In this document: positions 35,101-46,148 of the stretch, one piece after another
How positions within the stretch are numbered: position 1 is the first letter of the stretch
Layout: each line of letters opens with the position of its first letter
Assembly (NCBI RefSeq): GCF_905475395.1
Contig: NC_058340.1
Coordinates: 54,228,181-54,292,180 of the forward strand
Length of the DNA: 64,000 nt
Direction: 5' to 3'
Origin: Chrysoperla carnea
Lineage: Eukaryota; Arthropoda; Insecta; Neuroptera; Chrysopidae
The notes under the pieces: generated by a model
What the model saw: the letters and a program-made list of their open reading frames with translations, nothing else
Database searches by the model: none
What the model was told of the DNA's origin: nothing
Position numbers and translations under genes: made by a program

Positions 35101-35601
35101 TTTTCTCAGATTCCAAAAACAAATTTAACAGCACGTGATATGGTCGAATATGAAAAACGTTATTTAATGGATCAACGACGTGCAATGTTACGAAATCCAA
35201 CAGAATCGCCATCAACATCACGACATACACGTATCGATCCAAATTTAGAAATGATGGCGCGTCAAGTAAAAGAAGTGCTTCCATTAGTACCACAGCATGT
35301 GATCATACAAGATTTAACAAAGACACGTAATATTGATTACACAATTTCAAATATATTAGATGGGCATGTCCGTTATACACCTGAAACACCTAGTACTACG
35401 CCAACAACGCAACAATTATCAACGCCGTCTACATCATCGTCCAATGAGTCAATGTCAACACAACAAAAACAAATGAATTTTCCAAAATCAGCTAATGCGC
35501 GTATGCAATCATTTCAAGAGCGTAAACGTGAACTTATTGAGAATGCTCGGAAGAAGTATATTGAGAAACATGGGTTAAATATTGCATTGAATAATTGTTA
35601 A
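32164..35601 (+). CDS. AUP1: AUP1 homologue (ancient ubiquitous protein 1)
   Basis: The exons 32164-32204, 32284-32575, 34051-34452 and 35110-35601 give 408 residues, as in human AUP1 (410). In order: a hydrophobic monotopic hairpin (about residues 20-50); an acyltransferase-like domain with NHISRLDH (H94-x4-D99) and FPEEAITNG; a CUE ubiquitin-binding domain at about 291-331 (MARQVKEVLPLVPQHVIIQD); a Ser/Thr/Gln-rich linker; and a C-terminal basic helix (FQERKRELIENARKKYIEKH) like the G2BR that recruits the E2 enzyme UBE2G2. AUP1 sits in ER and lipid-droplet membranes and links ERAD to lipid storage. Intron 2 contains a decayed repetitive cassette; intron 3 contains short inverted repeats. 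All junctions are GT-AG. Confidence 0.95.
32830..33690 (+). mobile_element. Decayed cassette of a widespread repetitive ORF in AUP1 intron 2
   Basis: Translated segments read LPPLHINLGLMKQFVKLLQE, then QGERFHQDFRDIERRYQGRW and DVTMLAG. I know this protein pattern from many copies in insect and cnidarian genomes, annotated as uncharacterised and probably carried by a mobile element of unsettled class. No single frame covers it, so this copy is broken and has several interruptions. It lies in the same sense as AUP1. An imperfect direct repeat (AAACTAGTCTTAAAG at about 32791 and 32842) stands at its left side. Confidence 0.65.
34513..34615. repeat. Short inverted and direct repeats in AUP1 intron 3
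   Basis: ATTAGTTTATAAT, AATCTAACGGTTG, TTAGATTATAAACTAACG and GTTTATAATATAACG form an interleaved set of direct and inverted copies around a TTATTTTTG spacer. It is probably a small hairpin repeat. It begins just after the donor of exon 3. Confidence 0.5.
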
Positions 35602-37473
35602 ATTTATTTATAGATTCAGAAAAAAAAGCTTCTTAATCAAGTAATATTTTTGATTAAACAATGATACTTGTTTTTAAACATACTTAGAGAAAAGCTCTTG
35701 CATTTGAACAAATGTAAAATTAAACGGCGAAGAAAGTGAAGTATAAATATTTGAATGTTAAAAACAAGTTTCATTTGATTTAAAATAAAGGAACTGATCA
35801 AATAATAAGAAAATGTAATTTTTTGAAATTTTCTATCGTCTGTGATAAAGCGCAATTTATTTAGAACTTTTATTTTTCAAATATGTTAATATTTAAATAG
35901 ATATGACGTTTTAGCTATTTTTTTTTAGTAATTAAAAACCATTTTGTAATTTTTATTTTAAATAAAAATTAAGATCTAAATAAATATTGCTTGATTGAGT
36001 TGAGAACAAATTATTTTGATTTTTATTATTATTATAAATATAAGTTATTTTTAATCATAAATACAAATTCTATTTATTCGTTTACAATCACATTCAAAAG
36101 TTTTTATAAATTAACCTCATAGATAATGATAATTTAGCTGCTTAATTTTAAAATATTCCCCGTAAATTTTTAACATGAGACTACGAATAATTAAAGAATG
36201 TTATAGTGGAGTAGCTTTAAAATTAGAACTCTTTAGTGTTCAAGAATAGAAGCGATTTTGATTGAATTTTTTTTAAAATATTCTTTAAAATGAATTATGG
36301 TTGAAGTTTTCGAAATCTAATCGGTAGTTCTCCGATCCATTTCCATTTTGGAAAATAGGAATCGCAAATTACTTTAGTAATTATATTAATAGAGTCGTAC
36401 CAAATATAGTGGACTGGATTTATATTTTCGCAATCGATCGTTTAAAAAAAGAAAAAATATTGAAGGAGGCATCACTCATTGAAGGAGGCACCATTTCTTG
36501 TTTAAATTCAAATTTTATCCTAGACTTGTAATAACCATTCTGTATATGACGTCGTAAAAACCGATTTTAGCATCCGAGCGTTTTCATGTTAAGATTGTGC
36601 ATGCCAAATTTTATTACATTTGAACAATTATTTTATGATTACCAGCAAAAATGAGCCTGTTATTATTATTGGTTCGCATTCTCATTTGTATTAAATCTTT
36701 AACAATGTCGAGATTTTATCGTTTTTCTGATGCATATATTCTGATATGAACGAATTAGCAGATACATTAAACTAAAAGTACATGAAAATATATATTTGGA
36801 AGGATTTTCAGAACTTATGCATACACACTCTTCTAAAATCCAAATTATTAAAACAGGTAACTCTCTTTGCAGAGACGAGGGTAAAAAATCCGTTACAAAT
36901 AAAGGTTCCAAGATTGCGCAGTGATAGATTACCTTCTGTTTAACCAGGATGCTGTAATACATTGGATAGATTATTCCCTGCTTGACCACCGAACCTTTGC
37001 TAATAAAAATCTTAATCATTACGTATAAAACAGCTGTCATTATTAATTTTGTATAAAACAAGCACAAAACGGTAATAATAACAAAAGAGGAGTACCGCAA
37101 GTGGACTCCTAGCAGGTAGACCATGAGTTCTCTGTGCCCCCTATGAGAACGACCTGTCATCCAAAGACGAGACGTCTTCAGATTAGAAGCATAAAACGGT
37201 AAATCATCGTCATTAATTAAACATCGAATTCGTCATTTAAAAATTAAAATACCTTCAATATATTCAGGATAATAGAATTCAGAAAAATTTACTTAGGTTT
37301 ATCATACTTTGTTTTAAGAATTTTTTGATAAAGCGTTTTCATTTGAATGATTTAATTAACTGCCATTTTGGAGTAATAATGAATTTATTTTTAATTTGAA
37401 TTCAATGAAGTTAATTATTTTTTTAATTACTGCCTATTTAATCAAATGACTTTTTATTGACTTCGAATTGAAA

Positions 37474-37570
37474 GATAGTATAATTCAAATAACAAAACTT
37501 TCAGCCAACAAAATTTTGTTTCTGTTCTATTTTAATATAAGTTTTGTTATTTAAATAACTGTACTGTCTA
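37474..37570. repeat. Small TIR element, 97 bp
   Basis: GATAGTATAATTCAAATAAC then AAAACT at the left faces TAGACAGTACAGTTATTTAA then ATAACAAAACTT (reverse complement) at the right. The two arms of about 27 bp flank a 45-bp centre. It is probably a miniature element. Confidence 0.6.
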
Positions 37571-38544
37571 TTTTTGTTAATGTATAATTGTCTGTAATTA
37601 ACATACAAGAATAAAAATTTATTTTTGATTATTGAAATAAACTTTGTATGAATCTTGTAGATTTATTTTTAAACTATGTTTTTTTGCTTAAAAACATGGA
37701 GGCGTACACACTTTCAAAATTAGATATTAAGCTCTTCGATAAAATGACTGAAACATATTATCTATGAAATGCAGAAAAAGGATTAGAAAAATGCCAGAAT
37801 CATAATTCGAAAATTGCGACCAAGGATTGATAACAGTAGGATCAGGCGAGTGTTGTCGGATTGAAACTCAAAAATTCAAAATCACAATCTGTATTTCTAC
37901 ATGGAGCGCAATGAATAAAAGCGATGATTAATTATATGCTGGCATGCTGGGTCGGTACACGACTATGAAGAACTGATAGTCTAATGTTTTGGAACAAGAT
38001 GTTTTAAACGAACTTGAAGAGAATACAAAGGACGAAAGACGCTTAGTATAGAAAACGAAATGGAAATGATGCCCGCTCGTTTTCTTGAATAATACCCAGT
38101 ATATAGATCTTAATATATAGTACCAAGTATTTCAGTTCAATACCCAAATCGGATAGGCGTTTTCAAATATAAAATGTCTCAAAATTGAGTTCGTTCTAAC
38201 TACCAAAAACTTACGGTAAATACTGGAATATAATTTTTACTCGATCTTTTGAAAAATATCGTCGAATGCGATTCGAGATTATTAATGTTTTGCATTCTAA
38301 AAGTATCTGTTCTCATATATTTCAATGTTTTCCGTAATTAAAAATTTAAAATAGAAGCTTCTAAGAATTGTCGTTGAATAATTTACAACCTATATATGAA
38401 GCACATTACAGAAAAATTGTATTTATTTACTAAACTCGGGGAATTAATGTTGATATGAGAATGGGAAGAAAGTCCATGTTTTCTGGAGTCATTAGATCAA
38501 ATCAGTAAAGGTGGAAACCGTAGTACAAAATCTAATCAAAACGA

Positions 38545-38705
38545 TAATCGGAAAAAATTAATGGAACATTTTATAGATCCGGAGTATTGTTGTCATTACG
38601 AGTTGGTTGGGTTGAGTTTGTCGATTATAGAGGAGTTGGTTGGGATCTTAAGTTTTAAGCCCTTGCCTTGCGTTCAAAAATGGGACATTATTACATAATT
38701 TTTTT
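38545..38705 (+). repeat. Dispersed repeat R5, copy A
   Basis: ATTTTATAGATCCGGAGTAT, then TGTTGT, ACGAGTTG, GAGTTTGTCGA and GCGTTCAAAAATGGGA recur in the same order and orientation at 57029-57175. Copy A has small internal duplications (GAGTTGGTTGG twice). Confidence 0.75.
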
Positions 38706-38719
38706 GGCAAAACAGCAAG

Positions 38720-38783
38720 TTCAAAATTTTGTCACCCTGTATACTAAAAATTTCAAAATTTTGTCACCCTGTATACTAAAAAT
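38720..38783. repeat. Tandem duplication, 32-bp unit, two copies
   Basis: TTCAAAATTTTGTCACCCTG then TATACTAAAAAT occurs twice head to tail with no visible mismatch. Confidence 0.9.
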
Positions 38784-39063
38784 TCACAAATCAAAATTTC
38801 TGTCAGATTAACTAAATTAAGCAAAATTTTTTGCAGATTTAATCAAATGCTTATGATAATTTAAGGCCTAAAATACAAAAAATATGACAAATACTAATCG
38901 AAATTCGATAGGAATATATTTCCTTAATTTTGACGTTTAAAATTACCTCTGCCGTTTACAGTGAAATTAGGAGCAAATAATTTAAAACTGAAGAATAGAT
39001 AGAGTATGAAAATATAACTTGTTCTTATAAGTTTTACAGAAAGTTTTACGTGATTCAATAATT

Positions 39064-39579
39064 ATGGAAGATACAGAATTAGAAAAAATTCGTCAACAAA
39101 GATTAGCTCAATTACAATCGCAATACAAGGTAAATTCAAATATAAACGTGTATGTATGACATTTAGGTTAAATATTTTAAAATAGCCTGCAGGTGACAAT
39201 CAGAATAATGCAAAAGCCCAAGAAGAACAGGCCAGAGCTCAAGAAGAAGCAAAACATTCAATTTTAACACAAATTTTAGATCAATCGGCTAGAGCACGCT
39301 GTAAGTATTTGACTTGAAGCAAATAAAAAATCATTCACATCTAACAAATATTTTTTATTGTTAGTAAATACTTTGGCACTGGGTAAACCAGAAAAAGGTC
39401 GTATGATCGAATCAATGTTAATACGTATGGCGCAGACTGGACAAATTCGTGGAAAAATTAGTGAAGCTGAATTAATAGGAATGCTGGAAAGTGTGAATCA
39501 ACAAGTGGGGTCAACAGCACCAACGGTGAAGTTTGATCGAAGAAGAGCAGCTTTAGATTCTGATGATGATGATTTTTAG
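39064..39579 (+). CDS. PDCD5: PDCD5 homologue (programmed cell death protein 5)
   Basis: The exons 39064-39129, 39186-39300 and 39365-39579 give 131 residues, near the human length of 125. The flexible N-terminal helix (MEDTELEKIRQQRLAQLQSQ), the core LNTLALGKPEKGRMIESMLI, the segment MAQTGQIRGKISEAELIGML and the acidic tail SDDDDF are typical of the PDCD5/TFAR19 DNA-binding family. In animals it acts in nucleus and cytoplasm, in apoptosis control, Tip60 stabilisation and CCT chaperonin binding. Introns are very short (56 and 64 nt). The ATG at 39064 is the first in frame. AATAAA follows at about 39677. It is convergent with TMX3. Confidence 0.95.
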
Positions 39580-41752
39580 CAATATATTTTTAATTTTTTT
39601 TTATGTTCCCATTTGCTTACTAGAAATTTTCTAAGTCTCATATTATAAATACTTACATCAGTTTAATTTATTATTAATAAAATTCATATTTAAAATTTGT
39701 TGTTAATTACTCAGAAATTTGCTTTTTCTTTTGGGGTTGTTAACCCTACGAGTTCAATCTGCGCTAGGAGCTTTCTCCAATTTTCACAATCACTTTTATC
39801 AATAATCAGCTTTATAAATAATTTTTTGTATAAATTTACGCTCTCTTTGCAGTTTTGACTTCTAATAATATACTAATTTTCTACCTAGAGTTACTGAACG
39901 GGAACGATAAGATAATATTTTTGGAGAGACACCCTTTTATCATAACACGGCATCGTACCTCTGTGACTTTATCGCTTTCGCTGCATTCTGACATTCTGAG
40001 TGTTACTACTATAATATAACATTCACACCGTGCGTGAGTTTTATTGGAGGCGTTTCCATGATAACAATACACTATTTTAATTATAGAATTGTATGGATGC
40101 ATATATAATTGAATGGATTACATTTATGACTTACATTGAAAATTTAATATTATTGTCTCACATATTTAATTAAATAATAATTATGATAATTTACATTTGA
40201 AAAATAATATTTTTGCAATTTGATTTCTTATTTTCACAATTTTTAATGCATTATGTTTAATTAATTAGTATTTTTCAATAATTTTAATTTGACATTTCCT
40301 ATAACATTAACATGTAAAGAATAGAAAATTAGTCATGACAGCCTCCTTTAACGCCAAAACTTTTCACTGGAAGCGCTGGCATCGATTTTATTGTCCCTAC
40401 CATGAAAGTTATAAAGAAGGAGAACGATCGCTACGTGTTAAAGCATTAGCGCGTCTGTCCCTGAAAATTTGTAGAATTTATAGTTCATTTTTCAGCCACC
40501 AGCCGCGCTGTAATCAAGAAGTAGTATCTGCGAAGTTAGCTGTTTATGAGTACAAGTAGATGGAGTTAGTTGCATAATGTACAAATTGATATATCATTTC
40601 AAATTAGCGCACAACAGCCCGCTTTTATTGATACTATTTAGCGGTCGCAGCGCCTCACTTATTTTATCCATATTTCGGGGACAATATTTTCTATAGCGAT
40701 CGTTCTCCTTCTTATAACCTTCATGGTCCCTACTATGACTACGCACACAACGATGAAACTGAGTATACATCAACTTAAAAATTTATAGCGACATACAGGT
40801 ACTTAAATAATGCATCACACCTTTTAATAAATCTAAAAAATGTAACCGTAGCGAAAACAATTTAAATAATTGTATTACATAGAAAGATAAATAAGAAGTT
40901 AACGAGCAGGAAAAATTATTTACAAAACGTGCGTATACTAAGTTCAATAACAAGGCTTAAACTGTTTTGGATTATAAAAACTTACGGCCGATGAGTTATG
41001 GTATTACTTCTTTTACAAATTGAAAAATGATATTAATCGATGTGCTTTAATGCGGCGTTCTTGCTATTTTGGTGTGTAAAAAAATAGGCATCAAAACTAA
41101 TGTTTTTTATTACTTATCAGAGTTCTATACGCAGGGTGTCCCGTTACTCGATGCCCATAGTTTAAAAACTTATTCTTTGAATATTTTAAGTCGAAAGTTG
41201 TCAAAAGAATAAATACAAAAACTTTTTTGTGGAGTCTTGATTATGTCCATACGATTATTTCTCGACTTTTGCTCGGGAAAGTTAAGCTTCGCTCAGAAAC
41301 TGGCGTAATACTCATATAACTCATGTTAAGGATATCCGAAATAAATTTAAATCATTTCCAGCTGAGTATTATTAGACACGGTTTTTTTTTCAGTAAATTT
41401 CTTTGTCTATTATTATTTTTCTGTATTCAAGAAAACTGGCATGAAACCGGTCCAACAATCGTTAATATTTGTAGGAAAAGGAACCAAGAGATTGTATAAC
41501 TAAATTCACAAACGATTTAAAAAAAAAAAAAAAGCTTAAAACAAATTACAATTACATTGTTTTATTTTGTACTTTATTATAATAATATGAATCATATAAT
41601 ATGTTTTTAATTGTACACAATATAATAAACAATTAATAAATAAATAATTAAAATACATAATAATAATAAAATTTAATATTTTATGTAAAAATAAAAAATG
41701 TATACTCACTAAAAAAAGCCATTTATAAAGTTTTCTTACCACTAAAATTGTT
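39580..41752. other. Intergenic between the convergent PDCD5 and TMX3 genes
   Basis: It holds the 3' ends of both genes and one TIR element (40391-40735). 41130-41150 has the phrase CAGGGTGTCCCG, a common insect repeat terminus, but no partner was found. Otherwise it is AT-rich, with no ORF that I can support. Confidence 0.55.
40391..40735. mobile_element. TIR element of about 345 bp
   Basis: GTCCCTACCATGAAAGTTAT then AAAGAAGGAGAACGATCGCT at the left matches GTAGGGACCATGAAGGTTAT then AAGAAGGAGAACGATCGCTA (reverse complement) at the right, about 40 bp with few mismatches. The interior is somewhat richer in GC than its surroundings and has an incidental 74-codon frame. It fits a MITE. Confidence 0.7.
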
Positions 41753-44700
41753 TTACTCTTTCTTCTCGTGATCATCTGTAAATAAATTTAATTAATTAGT
41801 TTTATTATTAGATAAGTCTGTCTTTTTTTATTTTTTAAAGATCATTAAAATTATTTTATTACAAAAATATTTACCATAATCTTCTTCCTCAGCATCTAAT
41901 ATATCAGAACAACAAGTAGAATATAAAATTAATGATAAGAATCCAAGTGGTAATCCAAATAATACAACCATTAATACTGGATTGCCATACCACATTTCAG
42001 CCAATTTTGCCCTAGCTTCAAAGTATGATCTGTAGAGTCTGACAGGAAATGAATTACCACCATAGATCTATATTAAAAATATGACAAAATTTAATTTTAA
42101 AGTATTCGCCCCCAAAAATTTTAATTGTTTCTTGTATAAAGAATTTCTAGACGAATTGTAGACGTTAAATATGCTTCAAATAAAGGTTGTTCATAGAGAT
42201 AAAAATTAAAAAAACCTTGGATAAGACTTTGTCTTTCAGTGTTAGTTAAAAGTAAATTCATATTTTTGGCTGATAAGAGACTTAAGACAACTTTAAATAA
42301 AAAGGTGCTTGTTTTAAAATTACCAACATTTTTTTCATAAATAGATTCAGCACAAATTGAATATAAAAATCTGTTTATTTTTGCATTCAATTTTGGATAT
42401 TTGCAGTATGTAGAATTAGTCGTATAGTGCGGAATTCCACAGTAAGTAGGTATTTTTAGACTGAGACCAATTATCATCTTTAGCCGGCACGATAAGCTTT
42501 CAAATGAGAGATAAATCATGGAATTTGGTAAAGGACGCAATAATGACATATTTTTAAGTCGCATTTTCTTCGAAAGCGAACGATTTTCGAATAAATGTTT
42601 AAAAAAAAAAATGTTAGTTTTTTTATAAAGATCAACTTTGTAATTTAAAGTGTTACACTTTTAGGATCTAAATTGACTATTAAAAGCAACCCGGAGAACT
42701 AGGTTCAATCAGATATCAGAACATGAACATGAACAAGTTATTTTTTTATCGGTTGACTACAAAACTAGCTACTACCCACCCAATACAATATTTTAAATTA
42801 CAAAATTGGTCTTGGCTAATAAATATTGTTGGAAACAGTAAGGCAAAAATCCAGTATGCTCCTTAAACGCAGAATTATTTTAAGAAACCCAATTAAAAAT
42901 TAAATTTTCAATTCAAATTCAAAAAGGAAAAGCTTTCTTTAATTTAAGATGGTCTTCTATTACGAATATTCAAGAATTATTTTAAGATGCTCCCTTTTGA
43001 AACAATTTTCTTTAACTTACGCTAAAAGATTTTTATCATTAAATTGTGTTTAAGAATTTATGAGATATACTGTTGTTATGGTTTTGAAAGTTATAATTTA
43101 CTTACAGGAGCCGATTGATTATAAATTGATTCCAAAAACATATGTATGGAATCAGGAGTCATTTGACTAGGATCATCTTCAGGTATATGATGATGATACG
43201 TTGATGAATTTAAAACAATTAGAAATGGTAATGGTACTGCCATCATAGCGATAGAATTAGCTAGATCTGGTGAGCCAATCCAACCAAATTGAAAATATTT
43301 ATGAAATTGATCACGTTTTTTACGTATAACAGATTCAACCATATCTTTAAATTCAGCCATTTCCGGTGGTATTTCGTTGATTTGATTTTCTTCAACAACA
43401 ACTAGTACTAAATATTTTTCGGTACGTAAAAATTCATGCATATTATAGCGTGTAATTTTTGGAAATGTTGCAAAACGTTCTTGGTTAATCCATTTATGTA
43501 ATGTAATATTAAGACTTTCTGCTTCTTCCAATTCACTTTGATCGGCATCAACTAGATAAAAATCATAAACATTTTATTTTTTACCAAATTTTTTAAGACT
43601 TAAAAAGCTCTGTAATCAATTTAGTTTACCAAGGCTTCCAGCATATTAATATTTTTTCTGTTATAATGTTGTGTTGTCATACGCTTTACACATGTTCCTC
43701 AAATTTCAGCTCACAAATTATCAAGAATTAGGGTTTTTGAAAAATGGAGAGGAGGGTCAAATTTCATATATAAATAATAATATTGGCCTTCAAGAGCGTA
43801 TATCTGGTGCAATATTCGCAAGAGGAGAAAAGCTAATAAAATACTTTAAATATATTTTAAACACTTATTCAGCAAGCCTGCAGATACTGAGATATACACA
43901 AATAAACAGGAATAATTTTCTTATGAATAAAACTGAGATTAAAAGTATTCCTCAATAGAATAATGTGCCAGAAATCAAACACGTACTTTTATTTATATTT
44001 TTTCTTTATTTGAATTTCGATCGCCACCTAATACTTCAAAATTTTCTTAAAGCTAGGTGTACATGGAAACTTCTAATCTACCAAGAGTTATCAAAAAGTA
44101 TCATTTTAGAAATTTTGAATCTCAATCTACATATAAAAACTGTGGGGGCCTTTGAATCGGAAACACAAATATGAATTAAATAAATTCTGGTAAAAATTGA
44201 GAACACTAGGTCCTTTCCCTAAAAAAATGTCATTTTCTGTTAAAGAGGATGACTAGCTTAGTTGCTAGAGACCATGGATATAGGAATATTTTAAAAGGGA
44301 TGGACTATAATCGAGTGGGTTGAGTCTCACTCAGGGGGAAGAGGCAGGGTATCATTGTGCCTACTTTCTATTGGCTGTTAACTAGGAACATGCTAAAAGT
44401 ATGCTCAAAGCCTTCTTTAAGTGTTTTTGATTCGTTTGTAAGCATGGAAACATGTTTGACATATGGTTGACGTGTGTGGACAACATAAATAAATAATCTT
44501 GTATTCAAAAGAAAAGTAAAATTTGTAAAGAAAAATAAATACATGAAGTATTTATGCTTATTTTAAAACAATTTTTTCAACGATATAAGTAACCTAAACG
44601 CAACAATATTCTATTCAATTTAGTGAATATTCAATTTTCAATCCTGTGTTACAACTATTATAAGTTAACTAATGAAATATAAAAGAAGGCTTAAGAATGT

Positions 44701-46148
44701 CTCGAAAATACGTCGATTAATTTTCAATACTAAATTTCAACATATTATAGAATTTTTAAAATATGAAATTAATGTAAAAATTTATTTGGGGAAATTATTA
44801 CTTATTTATGTATTGAATTATGTACCCGTGAACCTAATCTTAATTTAAATAAGTGAAGTTTTATTTTACGAATTATTTACGATATATTCTTTAGGTAATT
44901 AGTCGGTCATAGGAATATTAAAGGTATATTCCTTCATCCAATGGTAATTAGTTAAAAATATTATATTTGTAATTAATTTCTAAATTTTATTTAAAAAAAA
45001 TACATTTTTTTCTTTAGGGTAAAAGATTTTTTGCTCATACCCCAATTACACGCATAATTCGCTACCCATTTAAATTTTCCCGCAATTGAGAGTGCAAACA
45101 GCCGCAGCCAATCAAAAGCAGGCATATTGCTTGAGGCAATCTAAAACCATGGATATAGAAATATTAAAATCTAAAACACACGAAATATCGTTCTATTTGA
45201 ATTTCCCGCAAATGAGAGACGCAGCCAATCAAAAGTAGGCACATTGCTTCCCCCCTGAGTGATACACCCTCCTCGTCTAAAGAAGGACTTTATACTACAT
45301 CCATATACTATAATTACTAGATCCGTGCTAGAGACCGGCAACTGTAACAGTTTAGATAAGGAACAACGAACTTTTACTTTAATCATGTATACTTACCAAC
45401 ATTAAAAAAATAATGAGAGCTCTCTTTATGCACGAAAACTGATGGCAAATCATCTAAATCAAAATATTTGGCAGCAATATCATCGGAAACACTATAAAAG
45501 AACCCATGAGGTTGAAATTGTTCAGCTACAGAATTATATGTTGCCCACAGTGGTCCAGATTGCTTCCCAACGTACATAAAAAATATTGAATTACTATTTT
45601 TTAACAAGTCCATGTTAGTCTCCGTTTTTATTTCCTGAACAGGAGGACCGGACATGCGTAATGCAAAATTAACTAGTTCTTCTCGAGTACGGTCCCCATT
45701 ATATGTAACATCAACTTCACCACGAATGCTAGAATACCAGCACACAAAGTTTAATAATATATTCAAGAATTGATTCTGTTTTAGACTTACAATTTAATAG
45801 TAGGATATCCTTGAATACCGAATTCCATAGCAAGATTTTGAAATCGTGTACAATCTACGCGACCAACTCTTACATTACTTTTGTACAAAGATTGTGCTAC
45901 TTGAGCCCAAATTGGTTCTAACCGTTTACAATGACCACACCATGGCGCGTAAAACATAATAAACCACAAACCTCCATCACGACGAACTTCAGAGAATTTA
46001 TCACTCAATTCAAGTACGCGTGAAGCATTTATTGTTGAAATATTGACTAAAATTTTAAGGAAATTATCATAAAACAATTCAAATACAAATGTTGTTATAT
46101 GTACAAACCTAAATAAAATGTAATACAAAAAAAAATTTTCAACAACAT
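41753..46148 (-). CDS. TMX3: TMX3 homologue, ER thioredoxin-related transmembrane protein
   Basis: The minus-strand exons are 46148-46109, 46046-45791, 45728-45397, 43551-43106, 42067-41875 and 41775-41753, with phases that fit throughout and 429 residues. The signal peptide (MLLKIFFCITFYLVNISTIN) is split by a 62-nt intron. A thioredoxin domain follows with active site WCGHC (C50, C53) and cis-proline in QGYPTIK, then two redox-inactive thioredoxin-like domains, a transmembrane helix at about 388-408 (VLMVVLFGLPLGFLSLILYS) and a short tail ending DDHEKKE. TMX3 is a PDI-family oxidase of the ER membrane. The tail has lysines at -2 and -3, not a strict KKxx signal. One intron holds an unexplained same-strand ORF, another a repeat cluster. 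Confidence 0.92.
42121..42564 (-). CDS. Unidentified 147-codon ORF inside a TMX3 intron
   Basis: The ORF starts MRLKNMSLLRPLPNSMIYLS and ends YLTSTIRLEILYTRNN. It is on the same strand as TMX3, wholly within the intron 42068-43105. Its composition looks protein-like (mixed Leu, Ser, Tyr, Pro and Cys, few homopolymers), and 147 codons without a stop is long for DNA this AT-rich. There is no signal peptide, clear membrane segment or motif that I recognise. It could be a nested single-exon gene, a retroposed copy or chance. I assign no function. Confidence 0.4.
   Translation of the reverse strand: MRLKNMSLLRPLPNSMIYLSFESLSCRLKMIIGLSLKIPTYCGIPHYTTNSTYCKYPKLNAKINRFLYSICAESIYEKNVGNFKTSTFLFKVVLSLLSAKNMNLLLTNTERQSLIQGFFNFYLYEQPLFEAYLTSTIRLEILYTRNN
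44255..45340. repeat. Inverted and direct repeat cluster in a TMX3 intron
   Basis: CACTCAGGGGGAAG and TGTGCCTACTT-CTATTGGCTG at 44328-44380 reappear inverted at about 45215-45265. A second, direct copy of the CAGCCAATCAAAAG-AGGCA-ATTGCTT segment is at about 45090-45130. ACCATGGATATA-GAATATT occurs at 44268 and 45147. At least three pieces of one element are present, with about 0.7 kb between the inverted parts, so a larger TIR element or several nested insertions is likely. Confidence 0.6.

Larger units (their letters stand above)
35602..39063. other. Intergenic between AUP1 and PDCD5
   Basis: No gene is recognised. A 153-codon minus-strand ORF (36699-37160) has no domain that I can see. The region carries a small inverted repeat (37474-37570), a dispersed-repeat copy (38545-38705) and a 32-bp tandem duplication (38720-38783). 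The rest is AT-rich. Confidence 0.55.

Noticed and set aside
36699-37160. 153-codon minus-strand ORF starting MTGRSHRGHRELMVY
   Set aside because: Long, but Ile/Leu/Tyr-rich as random AT-rich DNA tends to be, with no motif or promoter context; not supported as a gene.
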